This document shows, piece after piece, positions 1-7,067 of a stretch of DNA of 12,266 bases. The translations under genes and the position numbers were made by a program. Position 1 is the stretch's first letter; every line of letters starts with the position of its first letter. Below the pieces are notes generated by a model. The model searched no databases, had not been told where the DNA came from, and saw only the letters and a list, made by a program, of their open reading frames with translations. The stretch comes from JAWODU01 sp046483125 (GTDB lineage Bacteria > Verrucomicrobiota > Kiritimatiellia > UBA8416 > JAWODU01). Where the stretch lies: contig JAWODU010000091.1 in NCBI GenBank assembly GCA_046483125.1, positions 1-12,266 of the forward strand, written 5' to 3'.

Positions 1-1047
1 GTCTTCGACTTCTTTCCCGGACAGGGCTTTTTCGAGGGCGTCCGCGAACGCGGTGTAAATGTTGGCGAATCCCTCTATGAAACCCTCGGGATGGCCCGGG
101 GGGAGACGCGTGTTGTCCGTCGATGCTTTTACGACGGGCTCCGTGCCGGTCCGGAAAACCTGCGTGGGCTTGCCGGCCCGTTTCATGATGAGCGTGTTCG
201 GTTCTTCCTGGCGCCAGATCAGAGAACCGGTTTCTCCGTACACGCGGATATTCAAACCGTTCTCTTCGCCCACGGCAATCTGGGTTGCCCAGAGAATCCC
301 GCGAGCTCCGTTATCGAAGCGAAGCAGAACACTGCCGTCGTCGTCAAGCGGGCGCCCCTTGATAAACGTGGTCAGATCGGCGTTGATTTGCCTGATCTCA
401 AGCCCCGTGATGTATTCGGCAAGATTTTCGCAGTGGCTTCCGATATCGCCCATACAGCACGTACCGCCCGCCCTGCGGGGGTCGGTTCTCCACATGGCCT
501 GTTTATTGCCCTGTGTTTCCTGCCGCGTTGCGAGCCAGCCCTGCGGGTATTCCACGACTACACGGCGTATTTTGCCGATCTTGCCCGTTCTTGCCAGATG
601 CCTCGCCTGTTTCACCATGGGATAGCCCGTGTAATTGTGGGTAAGGCAGAAGAGTTTGCCCGAGCGCTTGACCTTGCGCTGGAGATTGGCCGCTTCGTCG
701 AGTGAGCGTGTCATGGGCTTGTCGCAGACAACGTGAAATCCCGCGTCCAGCGCGGCCATTGATACCGGGTAGTGCATGTTGTTGGGCGTAACGATTGAAA
801 CGAAGTCCATCCGCTGATCCTCGGGAAGCCTGGGCTCCTTGCGGAACATTTCCCTGTATGTTCCGTAAACGCGGTCCGGGGGCAATAAAAGTTCCTTGCC
901 GCTTTCGTAGGATTTCTTCCTGGTACTGCTGAATGCTCCGCATACAAGTTCTATCCTGCCGTCGAGCCGGGCCGCCATGCGGTGAACACCGCCGATAAAA
1001 GAACTGCGGCCGCCGCCGACCATTCCCATCCTGAGTTTCCTGTTCAT
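1..1047 (-). CDS. Gfo/Idh/MocA-family NAD(P)-dependent oxidoreductase, 3' end cut by window edge
   Basis: The first 349 residues are visible and the frame is still open at base 1. Family members are usually cytoplasmic NAD(P)-dependent dehydrogenases of sugars, inositols or related polyols; the substrate here cannot be told. Seen: an N-terminal Rossmann fold with a glycine-rich turn GGGRS at residues 11-15, TPNN at 87-90, the family signature DKP at 109-111 (EKP in most members; the lysine is catalytic), and GDIGSH at 200-205, which matches the C-terminal substrate-domain motif whose histidine is usually catalytic. A PPGHPEGF stretch near residue 316 is common in planctomycete and verrucomicrobial members (recollection, not a search). 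The start at 1047 is chosen because CGGAGGA lies just upstream (1051-1057); ATG codons at residues 7 and 9 fit worse. It is divergent from lysS and functionally unrelated to it. Usual family length is 330-400 residues, so little is missing. Confidence 0.93.
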   Translation of the reverse strand, partial: MNRKLRMGMVGGGRSSFIGGVHRMAARLDGRIELVCGAFSSTRKKSYESGKELLLPPDRVYGTYREMFRKEPRLPEDQRMDFVSIVTPNNMHYPVSMAALDAGFHVVCDKPMTRSLDEAANLQRKVKRSGKLFCLTHNYTGYPMVKQARHLARTGKIGKIRRVVVEYPQGWLATRQETQGNKQAMWRTDPRRAGGTCCMGDIGSHCENLAEYITGLEIRQINADLTTFIKGRPLDDDGSVLLRFDNGARGILWATQIAVGEENGLNIRVYGETGSLIWRQEEPNTLIMKRAGKPTQVFRTGTEPVVKASTDNTRLPPGHPEGFIEGFANIYTAFADALEKALSGKEVED

Positions 1048-1132
1048 TGGTCCTCCGTTTCCGTTTCTTTACGCTAGAAGGTGCTTTCAAAAAGGACTGT
1101 GCAGTCAGCCTCCGCGGGAGGCGCTCTGCGCA

Positions 1133-1188
1133 GGTAAAGTGCGACGCATTGCTTTTACTTATCCGTCGCAAAAACACGTCACTTTACC
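1133..1188. repeat. Nested inverted repeat upstream of lysS
   Basis: GGTAAAGTG at 1133-1141 is perfectly inverted as CACTTTACC at 1180-1188. Inside it GCGACG (1141-1146) is inverted as CGTCGC (1164-1169), so a transcript could form a two-part stem with a central loop of about 17 bases. The octamer CAGGTAAA at 1131-1138 recurs at 1277-1284. It could be a regulatory site, a leader structure or the remnant of a small repeat element; the sequence does not decide between these. Confidence 0.5.
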
Positions 1189-1275
1189 CGGCGGCGTCTC
1201 GAGTATGCAAGAGAATAATTTTTATGGGCTTGCATGACCGCTTTATTAGGGGCAAGAATGAGGACTGCGGAATAA

Positions 1276-1289
1276 TCAGGTAAACCTGA
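1276..1289. repeat. 14-base palindrome immediately before the lysS start
   Basis: TCAGGT-AA-ACCTGA is a perfect 6-2-6 inverted repeat ending three bases before the lysS ATG. It occupies the place where a ribosome binding site would be, and its AGG is the only candidate Shine-Dalgarno. It could be an operator or a small hairpin limiting translation. Chance is possible at this length. Confidence 0.4.
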
Positions 1290-1292
1290 ACC

Positions 1293-2726
1293 ATGACTGA
1301 ATTATCGTTAGACACCTACAGGCAACAGAGACTGGAAAACATGCGCAGACTCGAAGAAGCGGGTTACCCGCCCTACGGCGCGTGTTTTGACAGAAGCGGG
1401 AGGCTCGCCGAAATCAAATCCGATCTCAAGGACGGCGAGAAAGCGAGGGCCGCGGGCCGCCTTGTAAGCATCCGGAAAATGGGCAAGAGCATTTTCGCTC
1501 ACATTCAGGACGGGTCCGGCAGACTTCAGGTATACGCAAGAAATGAAGAGATGGGGCCGGATTCGTTCAAAGCTTTCAAGCTTCTGGATATCGGCGACCA
1601 GGTGGGGGTCAAGGGAACAATCTTTACCACGCGGACAGGCGAACTCACCGTCAAGATTGCCTCATGGACCCTGCTTGCCAAAAGCCTGAGACCGCTTCCC
1701 GAGAAGTGGCACGGACTTAAGGACGTCGAAGCGCGGTACAGGAGGCGGTATCTTGATCTAATCGCCAATCCGGAGGTCCGGGAACTTTTCGATAAACGCT
1801 GTCGAATGCTGGAAAGGGTGCGGCAAAGGCTCTCAGAGAAGGGGTTTTGCGAGGTGGAAACTCCAATGCTGCAGGCCAGACCCGGCGGGGCGGCGGCCCG
1901 GCCTTTCGTGACACGTTGTGAGTCCCTCGGTTCCGATATGTATCTGAGAATAGCGCCGGAACTTTATCTTAAGAAACTGCTGGTGGGGGGCTTTGACAAG
2001 GTATACGAACTTAACAGGAATTTCCGCAACGAGGGTCTGTCGCGCACTCATAATCCCGAATTCACGATGCTGGAGATTTATGAGGCCTATTCCGATCTCG
2101 ACGGAATGAAAGAGCTTGTTGTGGACCTTGTTACGGACCTCGCGAAGTCGGTATTCGGCACACTTGAGCCCGGAGAAGGAGAATTGAGGGTGGATCTCAG
2201 GCCTCCGTGGCGGGAGGTAGAATACCGGGACCTGATAAAGGAAAAGATGGGTGAAGACTGGTTTGATCTGGGGCCGGATGAAATGAGGCAGAAAGCCGAA
2301 GGCATGGGGCTGGAAACGGCCCCTGAATGGGGAGAGACGGAGCTTACTCACGAAATTTACGAAAAGACGATTGAGAAAACCCTTGTTAATCCCACATTTG
2401 TCATGGGTCTGCCCTCCGGTCTTGTGCCTCTGGCCCGAACAAGAGCGGGGGAGCCGGATGTGGCCGACGTATTCGAGCTGGAAATAGGAGGACAGGAAAT
2501 AGCTCCGGCCTATACCGAGCTTAACGATCCGGTTGAGCAGAGGCGGCGTTTTGAAGCGCAGGGAGGCGAAATAGACGGGGACTTCATGACGGCCCTGGAG
2601 TACGGGATGCCGCCGGCGGGAGGCATGGGAATCGGAATCGACAGGCTGATAATGGTGCTTTCCGGATCCCAGGTTATCCGCGACGTTATACTCTTTCCTC
2701 AGTTAAGGCCCGAAGAGGAAGATTAG
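1293..2726 (+). CDS. lysS: Lysyl-tRNA synthetase, class II (LysS)
   Basis: Charges tRNA-Lys with lysine using ATP in the cytoplasm. The 477-residue protein has the expected layout: an N-terminal helix, an OB-fold anticodon-binding domain (about residues 50-130), then the class II catalytic core. Seen: the PGGAAARPF segment at 197-205; motif 2 (NRNFRNEGLSRTHNPEF, 241-257) with its ATP-contacting arginine; GGQEIAPAYTELNDP (399-413) in the lysine and ATP site; and motif 3 GIGIDR (446-451) followed by RDVILFPQ. It is slightly shorter than the roughly 500-residue enteric enzyme, mainly at the ends. The ATG start is supported by N-terminal similarity, but its ribosome binding site is weak (AGG about 12 bases upstream, inside a palindrome). 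The permease gene follows after 13 bases, suggesting co-transcription with the Lol genes, an arrangement I associate with the PVC group. Confidence 0.97.
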   Translation: MTELSLDTYRQQRLENMRRLEEAGYPPYGACFDRSGRLAEIKSDLKDGEKARAAGRLVSIRKMGKSIFAHIQDGSGRLQVYARNEEMGPDSFKAFKLLDIGDQVGVKGTIFTTRTGELTVKIASWTLLAKSLRPLPEKWHGLKDVEARYRRRYLDLIANPEVRELFDKRCRMLERVRQRLSEKGFCEVETPMLQARPGGAAARPFVTRCESLGSDMYLRIAPELYLKKLLVGGFDKVYELNRNFRNEGLSRTHNPEFTMLEIYEAYSDLDGMKELVVDLVTDLAKSVFGTLEPGEGELRVDLRPPWREVEYRDLIKEKMGEDWFDLGPDEMRQKAEGMGLETAPEWGETELTHEIYEKTIEKTLVNPTFVMGLPSGLVPLARTRAGEPDVADVFELEIGGQEIAPAYTELNDPVEQRRRFEAQGGEIDGDFMTALEYGMPPAGGMGIGIDRLIMVLSGSQVIRDVILFPQLRPEEED

Positions 2727-2739
2727 GTACGTCTGTCCA

Positions 2740-3963
2740 ATGATGCCCTTTTCGCTTTTTCTTTCGCTGAAATACCTCAAGCCGAAACGGTCTTTTATTT
2801 CGGTCGTCACGGGCATTTCCATAGCCGGCGTCTTTCTCGGTGTTGCCATACTGGTGATAGTACTGTCCGTAATGACGGGTTTTTCGGAGATGTGGCGGGA
2901 AAAGATACTGAGCTTCAAGCCGCATCTCACGGTGGAAAGCGCTTTTGGTTCGATCAGGAACGAGGAAGGGATATGCCGCAGAATCGAGGCTGTTGACGGT
3001 ATCACCGGGGCGGCCCCGGCCCTGGAGACGATTGCCCTGATCCGCAACGACGAGCGCGTCGCCGCTCCGTTCGTAGTGGGCATTGATCCCGACAGGGCGG
3101 GGAATGTGAGCCGTGTTCCTTACCACATAACGGCAGGGAGTTTCAGTCTGGAAACGGACGAAGCCGTGCTGGGCTGTGATCTGGCCGAACGCATGAATCT
3201 GGAAACCGGCGATACGTTTCTTGTTTATTCCGCGCGGAACGTTACGGCGAACGACGAATTCCACCTGCCTGAAGAGTTGACAGTGGCCGGCATATTTGAT
3301 CTGGGCATGCATAACTTCGACGCCGGTTTTGTCCTGGTGCCTCTGGCTAAGGCCCGCGACATGGTGGGCATTGAAAGCGGGGCGGGAAAGATTTACGTTA
3401 TGACTGAAGACGCCTTTCAGTTCGCGGCCTTCAGGTCCCGCCTGGTGAACGTACTTCCCGCTGAATACTATGTAAGCACGTGGAAGGACATCGACCAGCT
3501 TCTTTTCAAGGCGGTCAGCCATGAAAAGACAATGATGTTCATCCTTCTGGTGTTCATTACGATAGTGGCCATATTCTGCGTTACAAACACTCTTATCGTG
3601 ATCACCGTTCAAAAGACACATGAAATAGGGCTTCTCAAGGCCCTGGGTTTCAGGAGAAGCAGAATAATCGCGGCGTTTGTTCTGCATGGATTGATACAGT
3701 GTGTTATCGGTATTCTGCTCGGTATAGGCGCGGGAGTGCTGATCGGCGAAAACCTCGGCTCGATTACGGAATGGCTCGGCAGTATGAACATTCAGACTTT
3801 CCCCAAGGAAATTTACGGCCTTGACGAAATCCCATGGGTCTTTTCGGCAAAGGACGTTTTGACCGTAAGCATTACCGTGCTGGCGGCGTGCGTGGCCGCG
3901 AGCATTATGCCGGCTTTGAGGGCAGGCCGATTGAGTCCGGCGGAAGCGTTGAGGCAGGAGTAG
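2740..3963 (+). CDS. lolC: LolC/LolE-type lipoprotein-releasing ABC transporter permease
   Basis: Inner-membrane permease (407 residues) of the FtsX/MacB superfamily. With LolD it is expected to extract lipoproteins from the inner membrane and hand them to a periplasmic carrier. Topology seen: a short cytoplasmic N-terminus, TM1 at about 19-48, a large periplasmic domain at about 50-262, then TM2 (265-290), TM3 (308-335) and TM4 (372-394) forming the FtsX domain. KTHEIGLLKALGF (292-304) after TM2 is the coupling-helix motif typical of the family, and PALRAGRLSPAEALRQE is the classic C-terminus. Start: tandem ATGs at 2740 and 2743, neither with a good Shine-Dalgarno. lolD follows after 12 bases. 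Only one permease is present at this locus, so it may be a homodimer of the LolF kind, or its partner may be elsewhere; LolC versus LolE cannot be settled. Confidence 0.9.
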   Translation: MMPFSLFLSLKYLKPKRSFISVVTGISIAGVFLGVAILVIVLSVMTGFSEMWREKILSFKPHLTVESAFGSIRNEEGICRRIEAVDGITGAAPALETIALIRNDERVAAPFVVGIDPDRAGNVSRVPYHITAGSFSLETDEAVLGCDLAERMNLETGDTFLVYSARNVTANDEFHLPEELTVAGIFDLGMHNFDAGFVLVPLAKARDMVGIESGAGKIYVMTEDAFQFAAFRSRLVNVLPAEYYVSTWKDIDQLLFKAVSHEKTMMFILLVFITIVAIFCVTNTLIVITVQKTHEIGLLKALGFRRSRIIAAFVLHGLIQCVIGILLGIGAGVLIGENLGSITEWLGSMNIQTFPKEIYGLDEIPWVFSAKDVLTVSITVLAACVAASIMPALRAGRLSPAEALRQE

Positions 3964-3981
3964 TAATCCTGAATTGTGACC

Positions 3982-4659
3982 ATGATTGAAGCAAAGAACA
4001 TATACAAAGCTTTCACGATACGCAGGCAGAAGCTGGACGTGCTCAGGGGCGCGGATTTGAGCGTGGAAAAGGGAAGCAGTCTTGCGGTTGTGGGCAAGAG
4101 CGGCGCGGGAAAAAGCACGCTGTTGCACATTCTCGGAATATTGGATCCGCCCAACAGCGGCTCTGTACTGGTCGACGGCCGGGAGGTGTACCGTCTTTCC
4201 CAGTCCAGGCAGGCGCGAATCAGGGCCGGGCAGATCGGTTTCATTTTTCAGTCATACCATCTTCTTCCGGAAATGGACGTTATGGAAAACGTGATGCTTC
4301 CGGCAATGGCAGTGCCCGCCCGTGCGGCCGGGAGACGTGCGGCGCGAAAACGTGCCGTGGAAGTGCTCGACAGAATGGGCCTTGCAGACAGGTCCGGGCA
4401 TACGCCCATGCAGTTATCCGGCGGCGAACAGCAGAGGGCGGCGATAGCGCGGGCGCTGATGAACAACCCGTCGGTGATTCTGGCCGACGAGCCTACCGGA
4501 AACCTTGACCGTCAGACCGGGGACCAGGTTCTCGATCACCTGTTTGTTTCAACGAAGGAAGACGGCTTGACCCTTCTTCTTGTTACGCACGACGAAACAA
4601 TAGCCGCCAGATGCAACCGGACGCTTCTCCTGGAAAACGGGAAACTGGTGGAAAGATAG
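3982..4659 (+). CDS. lolD: LolD-type lipoprotein-releasing ABC transporter ATP-binding protein
   Basis: Cytoplasmic ATPase (225 residues) that powers the adjacent permease. All nucleotide-binding motifs are intact: Walker A GKSGAGKST (38-46), Q-loop in FQSYHLLP (about 90), ABC signature LSGGEQQR (145-152), Walker B VILADEP (165-171) with D-loop NLDR, and H-loop histidine in VTHD (203). Length and sequence fit the MacB/LolD/FtsE subfamily; pairing with a LolC/E-type permease 12 bases upstream makes LolD the best assignment. Start: ATG at 3982 is preferred because the protein then begins MIEAKNIYKAF as in homologues; GTG at 3976 in the same frame is possible, and neither has a well-placed Shine-Dalgarno. 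The stop codon touches the stop of the convergent ApgM-family gene, leaving no room for an intergenic terminator. Confidence 0.93.
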   Translation: MIEAKNIYKAFTIRRQKLDVLRGADLSVEKGSSLAVVGKSGAGKSTLLHILGILDPPNSGSVLVDGREVYRLSQSRQARIRAGQIGFIFQSYHLLPEMDVMENVMLPAMAVPARAAGRRAARKRAVEVLDRMGLADRSGHTPMQLSGGEQQRAAIARALMNNPSVILADEPTGNLDRQTGDQVLDHLFVSTKEDGLTLLLVTHDETIAARCNRTLLLENGKLVER

Positions 4660-5880
4660 TTACGCTGTTTTCGGTCCGAAGAGCAGGCGCATGAGATCGC
4701 CGTTTGTCATTTCACCAAGATCTCCTTTGCGGCATGAAGTTTCGTCAAGGCATCTTACGGAATCGGGTTTATTGCCCGGAACCCGTACCGCTACGGGTAC
4801 AGGTTCGCGTGTGTGTTTGCCCGTCGCCAGGGGCACGGGATGATCGGGCAGAACGGCGGCGCGGAGGTCCCGTCCCGCCGAAGACAGGACGCGGGCAACT
4901 ATACGCGAGTCGAAGTCCTCAATTGCCTTGAGCTTTGCCTCGAGATTCTGTTCGTGTGAAACTTCATCGATAGCTTCCAGGTGAAGATAGACGAAATCGT
5001 ATTTTTCCAGCGCCTTCAGGGCGGCGTCGGCCTTACCCTCGTAATCGGTGTCCACGTAACCCGTAGCTCCGGGAACGCGGATCACATCCATTCCCAGACA
5101 GCGTCCCAGACCGTTAATAACATCGACCGCGGAAATTACCGCGCCCTTTATGCCGTATTTTTCATGCAACTGCCGCAACGCTCCGATTTTGCCGCCGCTC
5201 CACGGCCACACGCCGTTGACCGGCGGCCGACCGGCGGCTTTGAGCTTTTTGTTGATGCCGGCGCCTTCCAGAACACCTGTGGCTTCCGTCATGATTTTGC
5301 AGAGAAATTCCGCGGTGCGCTCACCGGCGGCGGAAAAAGCCCGGGGAAGGAAATCCTCCATGCGGTCCCCCTGGTGGTCATCGGGTTTTTCGGTTTTGAC
5401 TTCGTGCGAATATTCCGTCCCGGAGAGAACCAGAATACTGCGGTAACTGACACCGGCGTAAAACCTGACATATTCGCTTCCGAAAGCTGAATTCAGTGTC
5501 GAAATCAGCTCTTCAGCGTCCGGACGTTTAACGTGTCCCCCCGAATAATCCCTGAGTATGCCGTCTTCCATGGTTGTCAGATTGAGCCTGAAGGCAACTG
5601 AATCCGAGGAAAGTTCGATGTTTCTGGCGGCAGCCTCCAGCGGACCGCGCCCGCAGTATTCCGCGGGCAGGTCACAGCCGAGTACGGACATGTTGGCCAC
5701 TTCACTGCTTGTCGGCAGTCCTTCGGGAAGAGTCCGAAGACGGCCGTTGAGGCCGTCGGCGGCAATGGAGTCCATCGCCGGGGTTGTCGCGGCGGACAGG
5801 GGGGTCCTGCCGCCGAGTTGCTCGATCGGTTCATCGGCCATGCCGTCGCCGAGGAAAATTATTGTCTTGGGCACAGTCAT
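4660..5880 (-). CDS. apgM: ApgM-family cofactor-independent phosphoglycerate mutase, possibly a homoserine kinase-like paralogue
   Basis: A 406-residue alkaline-phosphatase-superfamily protein of the archaeal-type 2,3-bisphosphoglycerate-independent phosphoglycerate mutase family, expected to interconvert 3- and 2-phosphoglycerate in the cytoplasm. Seen: GDGMAD (11-16) with metal ligand Asp12; TSSEVANMSVLG (57-68) with the probable phosphoserine nucleophile Ser59; HLEAIDEVSHE (300-310), whose Asp305 and His309 match the DxxxH metal ligands; DH at 346-347 and His356 in GKHT. The WPWSGG segment at 225-230 resembles the bacterial branch that has been proposed to include homoserine kinases rather than archaeal ApgM (recollection), so the substrate is not certain. 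The ATG at 5880 is chosen because it starts directly at the conserved MTVPKTIIFLGDG; an in-frame ATG at 5934 would add an unconserved extension. No good Shine-Dalgarno is visible. It converges on lolD without a gap and is divergent from trpS. Confidence 0.88.
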   Translation of the reverse strand: MTVPKTIIFLGDGMADEPIEQLGGRTPLSAATTPAMDSIAADGLNGRLRTLPEGLPTSSEVANMSVLGCDLPAEYCGRGPLEAAARNIELSSDSVAFRLNLTTMEDGILRDYSGGHVKRPDAEELISTLNSAFGSEYVRFYAGVSYRSILVLSGTEYSHEVKTEKPDDHQGDRMEDFLPRAFSAAGERTAEFLCKIMTEATGVLEGAGINKKLKAAGRPPVNGVWPWSGGKIGALRQLHEKYGIKGAVISAVDVINGLGRCLGMDVIRVPGATGYVDTDYEGKADAALKALEKYDFVYLHLEAIDEVSHEQNLEAKLKAIEDFDSRIVARVLSSAGRDLRAAVLPDHPVPLATGKHTREPVPVAVRVPGNKPDSVRCLDETSCRKGDLGEMTNGDLMRLLFGPKTA

Positions 5881-5942
5881 TCTGGAAATGAGTGTGCCAG
5901 AGCGGTGCATGGGTGTCAATGACCCGTCGGGCAACGGTTCAA

Positions 5943-5958
5943 GGTTACAGAGTTACAG
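5943..5958 (-). repeat. Two copies of CTGTAAC upstream of apgM
   Basis: On the minus strand, in the direction of apgM, CTGTAAC occurs twice (plus-strand GTTACAG at 5944-5950 and 5952-5958), about 65 bases before the apgM start. The same word is repeated upstream of hisC (8955-8968), again on the sense strand of the following gene. This is a small member of the window's word-repeat set. Confidence 0.6.
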
Positions 5959-5968
5959 GTGTCACGTC

Positions 5969-5982
5969 CGGGATAGATCCCG
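5969..5982. repeat. 14-base palindrome between apgM and trpS
   Basis: CGGGAT-AG-ATCCCG is a perfect 6-2-6 inverted repeat in the divergent apgM/trpS spacer, the same geometry as the palindrome before lysS but with a different sequence. A regulator-binding site is possible; the stem is too short and lacks a T-run for a terminator. Confidence 0.35.
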
Positions 5983-6023
5983 ACCCCCTGTTTCCTTTCC
6001 GGATCGAACCGCAATCTTTTCCT

Positions 6024-6051
6024 TTATCAACATCCTGCATTTGCTTATGGT
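6024..6051 (+). promoter_or_regulatory. Possible sigma-70-like promoter for trpS
   Basis: TTATCA (6024-6029) and TATGGT (6046-6051) are separated by 16 bases and each match the consensus at four of six positions. They lie 33 bases before the trpS start, leaving room for a short leader carrying the ribosome binding site. The call is weak because the sigma-factor preferences of this organism are unknown. Confidence 0.25.
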
Positions 6052-6074
6052 ACAGGCGGTCTGCTTTGGGACAT

Positions 6075-6079
6075 GGAGG
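6075..6079 (+). promoter_or_regulatory. Ribosome binding site deciding the trpS start
   Basis: GGAGG five bases before the ATG at 6085 is one of the few strong Shine-Dalgarno sequences in the left piece. It overlaps the in-frame ATG at 6073, which is therefore rejected as the start. Confidence 0.75.
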
Positions 6080-6084
6080 ATGGC

Positions 6085-7053
6085 ATGAAAATTCTTTCCG
6101 GAATACAACCGTCGGGCAAACTTCATCTCGGCAATTACTTCGGCATGATGAAGCCGGCGCTGGAACTCCAGGAGAAGGGCCAGGCATTCCTGTTTATTGC
6201 CGATTATCACGCGCTCACAACCGTGGAAAATCCGGATGCACTCAGAAAAGCGGTCGACGACGTGGCGCTGGATTTTCTGGCCTGCGGGCTCGATCCGGAA
6301 AAGACCGTTTTCTTCCGGCAGAGCGATGTTCCTGAAGTAACGGAGCTGAGCTGGCTGTTGTCGGTGATAACCCCGGTGGGCCTCCTGGAGCGTTGCCACT
6401 CCTACAAGGATAAGCTGGCCAGGGGTATTGCCCCCATGCATGCTCTTTTCGCTTATCCGGTACTGATGGCTGCCGACATACTGGCTTACAAGTCGGACGT
6501 CGTGCCCGTGGGGAAAGACCAGAAACAGCACGTGGAAGTAACCCGCGACATCGCCATGAAATTCAACAACAGATACGGCGAGGTGTTTACCGTGCCGGAA
6601 CCGTCTATCCTCGAGTCCGTTGCCGTGGTGCCGGGCGTGGACGGACAGAAGATGTCCAAATCGTACAATAACCATATAGAGATTTTCGGCGACGAAAAAG
6701 AGACCCGCGGGCGCGTAATGCGCATTGTCACAGACAGCAAGCCGCTGGAAGCGCCGAAGGATCCGGATTCCTGTAACGTGTTCGCGCTGTATCGTCTTTT
6801 CGCTTCGCCCGGCGATGCCGCGAGAATGGCGGAGCGGTACAGGGCCGGCGGCTTTGGATACGGCGAAGCCAAGAAAGCGCTTTTCCGGGAAATGTGGAAT
6901 TATTTCGAGCCGTTCAGAAAGCGGCGCAGGGAACTTGAAAGAAACATGTCCGAAGTGGAAGCGATACTTCGCGGAGGATCCGAGCGGGCGAAGGCTGAGG
7001 CCGGGGTGACGTTGAACAATGCCAGAAAAGCAGTCGGCCTGCGGGTAAAGTAA
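6085..7053 (+). CDS. trpS: Tryptophanyl-tRNA synthetase (TrpS)
   Basis: Class I aminoacyl-tRNA synthetase charging tRNA-Trp in the cytoplasm. The 322-residue length is normal for bacterial TrpRS. Seen: the N-terminal GIQPSGKLHLGNYFG (6-20), carrying HLGN as the HIGH signature; GKDQKQHVEVTRDIA (143-157), the tryptophan-site motif; and KMSKS (189-193) in DGQKMSKSYNN. The start at 6085 is set by the GGAGG five bases upstream and by MKILSGIQPSG matching the usual TrpRS N-terminus; an upstream ATG would add four residues. scpA follows after 14 bases, so trpS probably begins the operon trpS-scpA-scpB-aroQ-hisC-tyrA. Nothing in the 200-base leader looks like a T-box or a trp attenuator. Confidence 0.97.
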   Translation: MKILSGIQPSGKLHLGNYFGMMKPALELQEKGQAFLFIADYHALTTVENPDALRKAVDDVALDFLACGLDPEKTVFFRQSDVPEVTELSWLLSVITPVGLLERCHSYKDKLARGIAPMHALFAYPVLMAADILAYKSDVVPVGKDQKQHVEVTRDIAMKFNNRYGEVFTVPEPSILESVAVVPGVDGQKMSKSYNNHIEIFGDEKETRGRVMRIVTDSKPLEAPKDPDSCNVFALYRLFASPGDAARMAERYRAGGFGYGEAKKALFREMWNYFEPFRKRRRELERNMSEVEAILRGGSERAKAEAGVTLNNARKAVGLRVK

Positions 7054-7067
7054 AAGCGGGATGCGGT

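Larger units (their letters stand above)
1048..1292. other. Divergent intergenic region between the oxidoreductase and lysS
   Basis: This 245-base stretch must hold the promoters for both flanking genes, but I see no convincing -35/-10 pair. It contains several inverted repeats: GACTG-TG-CAGTC (1095-1106), GCCTCC-GCG-GGAGGC (1108-1122), a long nested one (1133-1188) and a 14-base palindrome just before lysS (1276-1289). ATGCAAG near 1206 and CTTGCAT near 1229 are also mutually inverted. Short open frames across it have no recognisable protein and no ribosome binding site, so I do not call genes here. Confidence 0.6.

Noticed and set aside
91..705. Plus-strand open frame (204 codons) opposite the oxidoreductase
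   Set aside because: It is antisense to conserved coding sequence and has no recognisable motifs.
1108..1122. Rho-independent terminator (GCCTCC-GCG-GGAGGC)
   Set aside because: The stem is not followed by a T-run on either strand, and it lies upstream of both divergent genes, where a terminator would not be expected.
503..1177. Minus-strand open frame (224 codons) overlapping the oxidoreductase start
   Set aside because: It is another frame of the same strand as the Gfo/Idh/MocA gene, whose own frame has all family motifs and a Shine-Dalgarno sequence.
2686..4128. Long minus-strand open frame (480 codons) opposite the permease and lolD
   Set aside because: It is antisense to two clear Lol genes, has no recognisable domain, and its composition mirrors the GC-rich third positions of the plus-strand genes.
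5881..6084. T-box riboswitch or trp attenuator upstream of trpS
   Set aside because: No specifier-loop, T-box motif, leader peptide or terminator/antiterminator stem can be made out in the 204 bases.
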